A stretch of 64,000 nt of DNA, taken from NCBI RefSeq assembly GCF_001640805.2, contig NC_066848.1:14534509-14598508 (forward strand), given 5' to 3'. This document shows, in pieces, positions 57,547-64,000 of the stretch. This DNA comes from Lates calcarifer. Taxonomy: Eukaryota > Chordata > Actinopteri > Centropomidae. The translations under genes and the position numbers were made by a program. Under the pieces are notes generated by a model. The model made no database searches and was not told the origin of the DNA. It saw only the letters and a list, made by a program, of their open reading frames with translations. Position 1 is the stretch's first letter, and each line of letters begins with the position of its first letter.

Positions 57547-60500
57547 GTAAGATGGGTCACTCAGCAGGTTGTGGTCAGGTCATGGTTTTCTGAGTTGAAC
57601 ACAGAAAATAGAAAACTGCATTAGACTGAGCAGTCTCGCTGAAGAGAAGTGAAACATCAGCTGAGATATATTAGGTAGAGATTTAAAGAGCTGTGAATAT
57701 AGTTGAAATGGAATATTGGCTATCATGCTGGTTGGTTTGGGGCCTGAATATGAGTCATCATCTTGTTTGAGAACGGTCTTCATACAGAAGTGCGCCGATG
57801 ATTGATTGGGTGAACTTTAAACTTCAAGTTCAGCTGGGAATGTAGGGCAGTCCTGTTGCATATCTTCTAATGAATGCTGCCTCTCCTATTAAACTGGGTA
57901 AAGGTGAAACTAGAGTCATCCTGACCGGAATATCTGACAAATAAATTTGACCGTCTGCCACTTTCTGATGATTTTCCTCAGCTGCGCTTCGAGCAGTTAA
58001 ATGTACATTGTAGCAGAGACTGTTAATGTGTCTTAATTGTGAGGGGGCTTATGGATTCCACATATCATCCACCCATAATCATGATCTGATTTGTGTAACT
58101 AAACTAGCATGTTTCCATTATGTCATCATTTCAATAAGAAACTCAAGTCACCCCAGCTGTGCTTGATCATGTTTAAGCTGGCAGGTTACCCAAAATTTAT
58201 TTGGAAACCACATAGGTGAACAATGAATGTCATGAAAGTCTGGATTTAGTTCAGTTGTTAAAATCACTGTGGTTCAGGCCACACTCGAGTCACATTGGTG
58301 TGAAATACTAAAATTACACTGCTTTGTGAGAATTACAGACATGTATTATATCCACTTTTTTTCTAGTTCACTGAAAGAAAATATTCACTGTGTAAAGGAA
58401 ACATTTAACCTTACAACTCTCATATGGAGGCTCAGCTCACTTTACTCCTCTAGAGCAAATTCTTCATGGACAAGAATTTGGTGCTCACATTTAGCACCAC
58501 TGAAGTCCAGATTTGAATTTTGATCTCCTTTTCAGAAAGCATAGATTAATATGTAAGCCAAAGTAGAACATATACTGGATAAAAGGATTAATTAGGCTTA
58601 CAAGCAGAAAAAAATAGTACCTCTGAGAAAGAAAGCTGAAAAATGGTTGGAATGGAAAAAACAAAACAAGAAAAAGAGTAAATACTTAAAAACATTACAT
58701 TTTCTGATTTCATATTGATCCTTTGCTGTTTGTATTAAATATGTTCTACATCATCACCATCTGTGGCACGAGTTGTAAAAATCATTTATCCATAGTCGTT
58801 GCTCCTCACTCTACCAACATTGGTCTTCCTTTTCTCTTCAAATAAAATATTTATACAGAGAGACCTTATTTCTGGATATGACAGTTCAGGTTTCAGCACA
58901 CCTGCACACACATGATCCATGGGCACATGTACATCACACATACATACATATCCCCACACACTTTCAATAACCATTCACTGGGCAGACCTACTTTTCTGAG
59001 CTGCTATTTTTGGTTAAGAAGCGGCAGGTCACAGGGTCAGCCAAGGTGTGTGTTTCAGCTCAAAAATTAACCTCATACACTATTTTTGTACATGGACTAC
59101 TCAGTATCTTGCTGTCTAAAGAAGAGGATATAATCCTTTACTGTAGGTTCACATGCATAGGAAATCCTAATTGTTAAACCTCTGTTTCTCCATATTATTC
59201 CAGTTCAGGGACCACATGAACTGTGAATAAATGATCAAATAATCTTCTGTTTTTTTTCCCACACTGTGTGACAATATCATAAAGGAGGCTGTTCTGTTTG
59301 TCTACGTCCAAGAAAACCATTGTATTTTTAGTATGTACCTCTCAATCAGGTTCAAAGCCTCTAAGATATTCACCATATTCACAAAACAGTATTTGACATC
59401 TAAAGAATGTATGTTCTTGAAAATGTTAATCCCACATGTAGTTGACTTGTGCAGAATGTAGCAGTAGGTACACAAGAGAGCTACAGGACACCGAATCACC
59501 TTTACGGCAGCGGACAGCTGTTTCTGTCTGACCATCCAAAACAGTGTGCTCCTTCACCCCTGAGAACAGGAAGGCGTAATCTTGTCAGGGCTCATACCAT
59601 CCCTAACAGGTGGAGCAGTTTGGGGCTTCACTGAAAGAGCTGGTGTGTCAGTGCTGGATTTCTGTGTGTGTGTTTATTTATATGAGTTTATGTGTATTTT
59701 TATATCAGTGCATGTAGTATAAGTGTGCGTGCGCAAGCACGTAAGGGCATTATAACTGTTATGACTTGCAACCACAAGGTGACTGACTAAATGAATAACT
59801 GACATCCTCTACTGCTAACAGGCACAGGCCACTTTGAAAGGCTTAGCTAAATGGAGAAGTGGGATTTCATTACAGCCAAACCAGAATAGCTGGAAAGAAA
59901 ACTAATTAGGCCAACCAAAGCAATACTTCCATATCTCTGAAATCTAACATACAATATTCATTTAATATAGGGCAGTGCTCTCACAAAGTACAATCAACAC
60001 TGCAGTCATTGTTTTTGAACATCTGCATTAATTTCTTTTATGGGACATGTTGACACGGTTAACATAGACCTTAGGCAATTTAGGTCATAACACCATGGTC
60101 CTAACAGACCTCGGGCACAAATAGAAAAGCACCAAATGAAGATGGCTGCTGGCTGGCATTTCCCTGTTAAAGTGTGTATGAGTGCCCTACTCAAGCTGCA
60201 ATATGTGGCATGTGTCCGCAGCAAGATCAAGCTGTCAGGACAAAATCTGCTCTCTGTCAGTCACTATCACAAACCAAGACAAGACAGCAGTACAGCTCTG
60301 TTTTTGTTTTTTTTTTCATTCCTGTGGTTACAAAAGCCAAACATACAATTCTGTGGGAAAGAATAAAACAGTAGTGAGAGAAAGCCTGAGAAGTGTTGAT
60401 GTTTGTATCAGTTGTCTCTACATCACAGCTCTTCAAATCAGAGTTGTAGACTTGAGACTTGGACTTGCCAAGTTGCTCTGAAAGTTTACTTAATTGAGAC

Positions 60501-61065
60501 TTCAATCTCATTCAGATCTGATGTCAGAATTGCAAGTGTAAACATCCAACTCATAAAATTTGATAAATCCTGGAACAATAGAATATAAATACTTCAGCAT
60601 GAGTGGATCCTTGCCTTTAACTGCCTGCATTCACATATTAAAAGGCAAGCATTCCTTGGAATTCATATGAGCTTGTCCTCAAGGCCTTGAGGCTTGACTT
60701 GAGGACTTAGATGTCTTCTGAAGGACTTGAGAGTTGTCTTGGACTTACCCAAAAGACTACAACAGATTGGCTTCAATACAATATTCTTGATATAGCTTAT
60801 CAAACATCTGTTTAACTTTTTGTCATCTATAAAGTGTTTGAAACATTGCCTTCCTTTGCTCTCTTAGGTGCGTAAACGCAGCAAGGCATGCAGAGCTGGG
60901 CTGCGGGAGGCTGATGAGCTGGTGTCCATCAATGAACAGCCATGTGGAACGCTATCCCACGCTCAGGCCATGAACCTCATCGACAGCTCCCCTGGGGTGT
61001 TACACATACGGGTCAAAAGGTCAGAGAGTTTAAGTCTTACTGATGATAAACCACCCAGAAAAAAA

Positions 61066-61162
<97 letters not shown>

Positions 61163-62388
61163 TCCTGAGACCCGGCCCATTCATTTATGTCCTTTATAAT
61201 GGACATTTTGTTTACCTTTATCTTTCTTAAGTATTTGGAGTTACCCTTCCAAGCCAAAGATATAATCTGCTCCTTTTTTCTTGTTTTCTAAATTTAGTTC
61301 TATTTTCACACAGATATCGTCCTGTTGTCCTCTACAATGGACATGCTGTGAAATTAAAATAAAAAATATATTTAAAAAAATTTAAATTGTAAGGTGTTTT
61401 TTTTGGCCCAAATAGATAGGAAATCACAAAAAAACAGAAATTGTAAGACACTTTTTTCCCTTGGTTCTCAGGAGGATATTTATATATATGTCACACAGTT
61501 CTGACACAAAACATGCACCATTTACAAAGTGCATATATTTGCCTCTACTATATTAGATTCCCAAAATAATTAAATAAAAAATAATAGAATTAGGAAATTA
61601 GATTATATATCACATCCAAGGGCCATCATTTGGCCCCATTAACATGTTAAACCCTCTACTTGTTTGCAGGGCACCTGCAGGTTTTCAGTCTGTGGTGCTT
61701 GTGACCCGTGCCCCATCTCCCCGTATAGACAAAGAGTATCGCGCTGCTCTGCAAGCCATGTCACCCACCCACCCCCACCATGCACCTGTCCGAGAGGTCC
61801 ACCGTAGTCGCTCCTCCCTAACCAGTGGCTTGACATCTCCACCTGGAAGTGAGGCTTACTATGGTGAGACTGATAGTGATGCAGACGTGGCGGGCTATGA
61901 GAGGCAGCGCCGGCAGAAACGCCGCAGCCCCAGCAATTCCAACCCCGGGAAGCCGGCAGGACGAGCCTCCCCTGAGGGTGGAGAGACCTCAGAGATGAGT
62001 GGCTATGACAGCGCTCCAGATGCCCACGTTTACCCCACTTTGCTGGATGGACGCGGGGGAGATGGAGATGGAGGAGCAGGGCTGCCAGGGGTGGCAAGGA
62101 GGGAGGTGATTTATCAGCCTCCTGGTCCAGGAATGTGGTCCTCCCAGACATCCACTGAGACCTCCTCCATCATCTCCTCAGCAGATGACCAGGGGCCACG
62201 GGATGGAGGGCAAGAAGAGGACAGTGGCTTTCTAGAGATAGCTAATGTGCCGCTGGTATCCCCTGAGAGAGCAAAGGAGGCCCTGATGCTGGGCTCCCGC
62301 AGCCAGCTTGTGCCTATGGTGGGTCCTGTGAATAAACCTATTGATGAGGAGCTTACGACAACCTACATGGAAAAGGCCAAGCAAGCCA
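57445..62388 (+). CDS. synpo2l: Synaptopodin 2-like, 5' part (coding exons 1-3, partial)
   Basis: Coding parts 57445-57546, 60868-61019 and 61670-62388 give the first 324 residues. Residues about 3-84 form a PDZ domain split between exons 1 and 2, opening VIITLSGGAPWGFRLQGG with the ligand-binding loop PWGF. Then follow a serine/proline-rich region with SEAYYGETDSDAD (145-157) and an LVPMVGPV ... EELTTTYMEKAKQA block before the break. Human SYNPO2L carries the same PDZ start (LSGGAPWGFRL), the SEAYYGETDSDAD motif and the IPMVGPV..DLTTTYTQKAKQA block, so this assignment is firm; SYNPO2 lacks the YYGETDSDAD text as I recall it. The protein (CHAP in mammals) binds alpha-actinin and filamin at Z-discs of heart and skeletal muscle. 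The long C-terminal actin-binding part lies beyond the window. Confidence 0.94.
57547..60867 (+). other. synpo2l: synpo2l intron 1, 3.3 kb
   Basis: Bounded by GTAAGA and CTCTTAG. About 60430-60780 has repeated GACTTGAGGACTT/TTGAGACTTGGACTTG phrases typical of a teleost interspersed repeat. Two small open frames at 59302-59634 are not recognised. The rest looks unique and non-coding. Confidence 0.85.
60430..60780. repeat. GACTTGAGGACTT-type interspersed repeat
   Basis: Many degenerate copies of the phrase ACTTGAGACTTGGACTTG. Resembles a frequent teleost repeat; family name not known to me. Confidence 0.5.
60868..61019 (+). CDS. synpo2l: synpo2l coding exon 2 (second half of PDZ)
   Basis: Acceptor TGCTCTCTTAG, then VRKRSKACRAGLREADELVS, INEQPCGTLSHAQAMNLID and HIRVK. 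The donor GTCAGA follows two bases of an arginine codon. 152 bases. Confidence 0.94.
61059..61160. repeat. Poly-A followed by (AT)n
   Basis: About 25 A's, then about 39 AT units; the longest simple repeat in the window. Confidence 0.97.
61157..61479. mobile_element. Short inverted-repeat element (MITE-like)
   Basis: The 14-base ends ATATCCTCCTGAGA (61157-61170) and TCTCAGGAGGATAT (61466-61479) are perfect inverted repeats with AT-rich flanks; the true ends may be a few bases in because the flank is (AT)n. It is about 320 bases with no open frame. Inside are two copies of GTCCTYTAYAATGGACAT (near 61189 and 61327), each itself nearly palindromic. Confidence 0.6.
61670..62388 (+). CDS. synpo2l: synpo2l coding exon 3
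   Basis: Acceptor CTTGTTTGCAG; the first G completes R85, then APAGFQSVVLVTRAPSP. 719 bases rich in Ser, Pro, Gly and Glu, ending TTTYMEKAKQA plus one base, with a strong donor GTAAGT at 62389. Confidence 0.93.
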
Positions 62389-64000
62389 GTAAGTACAGAT
62401 GAGGAAGTACAATCTCATGGGCCTGTGCACCACAAAGGTTATTCACATTTACTTATACATTCCTGATAAATGTCACTTGTCGGTTCAAGCGTCATAAAAT
62501 TTTTTCTAACTCCACAAACAAAACTGTACAAATAAATATGTCATTAAAACTCAGATACTTTTTTTCAAGCATGTTCTTTTTGATACTGTTTTTTGCCTTA
62601 TACATGTTTGTTCCATTATATTATTCTAATTGTTTTCTATGTCCTATTTCTATGTGGCATCTGCTTTGTAGCACAGAAATAAAATCTGCTGATCTATTTT
62701 GCTCCCAATACAGAGGAAATTTTTGTCATTGTAAAACTAGACTTTTATCTAGTAGTTAATTCTCAAGGCAGAGATTATATGTACAGTACATTCCTTGAGA
62801 CAAATATGCTCAGAGGAAATGTAGATATTTGCAGAAGGTTCTGTACAGCTTGAGAACCATACTGACAATACTGCCACCTCCTTTAGGCAGTTCAGCAAGC
62901 AGTAAATGTCATTTTGAAAAAAAAACAAACAAACAAACAAAAAAAAAAAAAACATTTATTATAGTACTATTATAGTGTTTGAGTAATTTTGTCTTAATCT
63001 TTATGTGAATCCTAAGCAAGGAAATCAATGTGTTCCAGTCATTTAATCTGACAATCAACCACCATAACTAAAAAAACTTCCATAAATTTTCCTTAGTAGT
63101 CCAGTATGAGTGGGTGTCAACCTAAGTTAAGCCTGTTGAACAGCACATGGCCAATATGGTTTACTATATTTACCTCCAGTTATGTGTGTAAAAACCCCAG
63201 TGATCAGTCTGGGAGCACTGAAAAGCATCTACAGCTGCTTTTAGGCATCAAGTGCCAAAGCAGGGATACTCTCATTTTACTTGCCCTCTCTACTTTCTCT
63301 ATTTCTCTTGCCGTCTTTTTGTTTTGCAATTTTATCAAATATTTATGAGAAAATGATATATTTGTGGTAAGTCACAGATATAAAAGGGAACAGTCACCTG
63401 GACTTGTAGGTGAAGACTTCCCATACCGTATATTGTAATGTATCATTCTAGTTACTAGAGCATGAAAAATCAACCAGTTATTTCTTACTGTTTCACAAAC
63501 TTTCAGGAGAGGTCAAAAATTGTTATAATACAGTGGCACGACATAATACACAACCACTCAGACTGACAAAGCATTCTTTTCAACAACTTGTCATCCTATC
63601 CATCACCCATAATAGGCCCACAAAAAGCACAGTGTAGGGCTATTTGAAGTCAACAAGCTGTTTTAAGAATTTAAATAAATTTACTTTGTAAATCCCCCTT
63701 GCCATCACTGAGCACCGGTTTAACATTCTTATGTCCTACTTAGGAGCCCTGTTGAAGACAAATTAGGAACACTTAACACTAAATGGCAGTGCATATTTGG
63801 GTAGCAAATTTAGGTTGCCTATGATAATCTGCTTAATACCATAACAAGATAAAGGATATGTGGTGGCTACCCTTTGAAGTTCTCCTTCTAGGCACCTACA
63901 ACATGCAACTTTTCACTAGCTTGCAAATATTTTTAGTCAAGTTAGATGTCAGGGTACATAAGCCTAATAATGTGCACATTTTTCCTTCACCCCAGCTAAT
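62389..64000 (+). other. synpo2l: synpo2l intron 3 (start)
   Basis: From the donor GTAAGT at 62389. It contains an A-rich tract at 62918-62952. No exon was recognised up to the edge. The last bases, TTTTTCCTTCACCCCAG at 63979-63995, look like an acceptor, but only five bases follow, so exon 4 cannot be confirmed. Confidence 0.7.
62918..62952. repeat. A-rich (CAAA)n/poly-A tract
   Basis: AAAAAAAAACAAACAAACAAACAAAAAAAAAAAAA. Confidence 0.95.

Larger units (their letters stand above)
61020..61669 (+). other. synpo2l: synpo2l intron 2, 650 bases
   Basis: Mostly repeat: a poly-A/(AT)n tract and an inverted-repeat element fill 61059-61479. Confidence 0.88.

Noticed and set aside
59302..59634. Paired open frames in synpo2l intron 1 (77 and 61 codons)
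   Set aside because: Considered as a LINE fragment because of the dense uninterrupted frames, but no reverse-transcriptase motif could be named.
61639..62151. 170-codon minus-strand frame
   Set aside because: Antisense shadow of synpo2l exon 3.
63979..64000. Acceptor-like site as start of synpo2l exon 4
   Set aside because: Only five bases follow; joined to exon 3 they would give Thr-Asn where relatives have Lys-Leu, so it may be a chance match.

Overview
The window reads as nuclear DNA of a ray-finned (teleost, probably percomorph) fish. Evidence: split vertebrate genes with GT..AG introns, very many (CA/GT)n microsatellites, several interspersed repeats typical of teleost introns, and fish-like orthologues of three vertebrate gene families. 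No bacterial, organellar or viral gene was recognised. Most of the window is intron or intergenic DNA.

Layout. (1) 1-35431, minus strand: the 5' end of a CaM kinase II gene, best fit camk2g. Three coding exons are present: exon 1 at 35367-35431, exon 2 at 34157-34251 and exon 3 at 1851-1910. They encode the first 73 residues of the kinase domain. Intron 2 is about 32 kb and filled with old repeats. Exon 4 onward lies off the left edge. (2) 35432-45384: intergenic, with a GC- and purine-rich promoter region of the kinase gene, repeat relics and one candidate conserved regulatory block near 38.5 kb. (3) 45441-48027, minus strand: a complete three-exon gene for a secreted or lysosomal sulfatase of the arylsulfatase I/J family, 568 residues, with all expected catalytic residues. 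(4) 48028-57444: intergenic, holding repeats and the upstream region of the next gene. (5) 57445 to the right edge, plus strand: the first three coding exons of synpo2l (synaptopodin 2-like, a PDZ-containing Z-disc and actin protein of striated muscle), 324 residues before the gene continues.

In human, CAMK2A lies beside ARSI (5q) and CAMK2D beside ARSJ (4q), while CAMK2G and SYNPO2L share 10q22 with no ARSI/J gene known to me beside them. Here a sulfatase sits just upstream of, and on the same strand as, a camk2g-like gene and next to synpo2l. It may therefore be a third CAMK2-linked member of the ARSI/J family, kept in this fish and lost in mammals. This is an inference from synteny and from residues shared with both ARSI and ARSJ. 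The three genes are not an operon and have no known shared pathway; the neighbourhood is best explained by ancient genome duplication.

Other points are a set of perfect short hairpins scattered through non-coding DNA, a small inverted-repeat element beside a long poly-A/(AT)n tract in synpo2l intron 2, a possible muscle-type core promoter before synpo2l, and a Cys-to-Ser change in the usually invariant N-terminus of the kinase.
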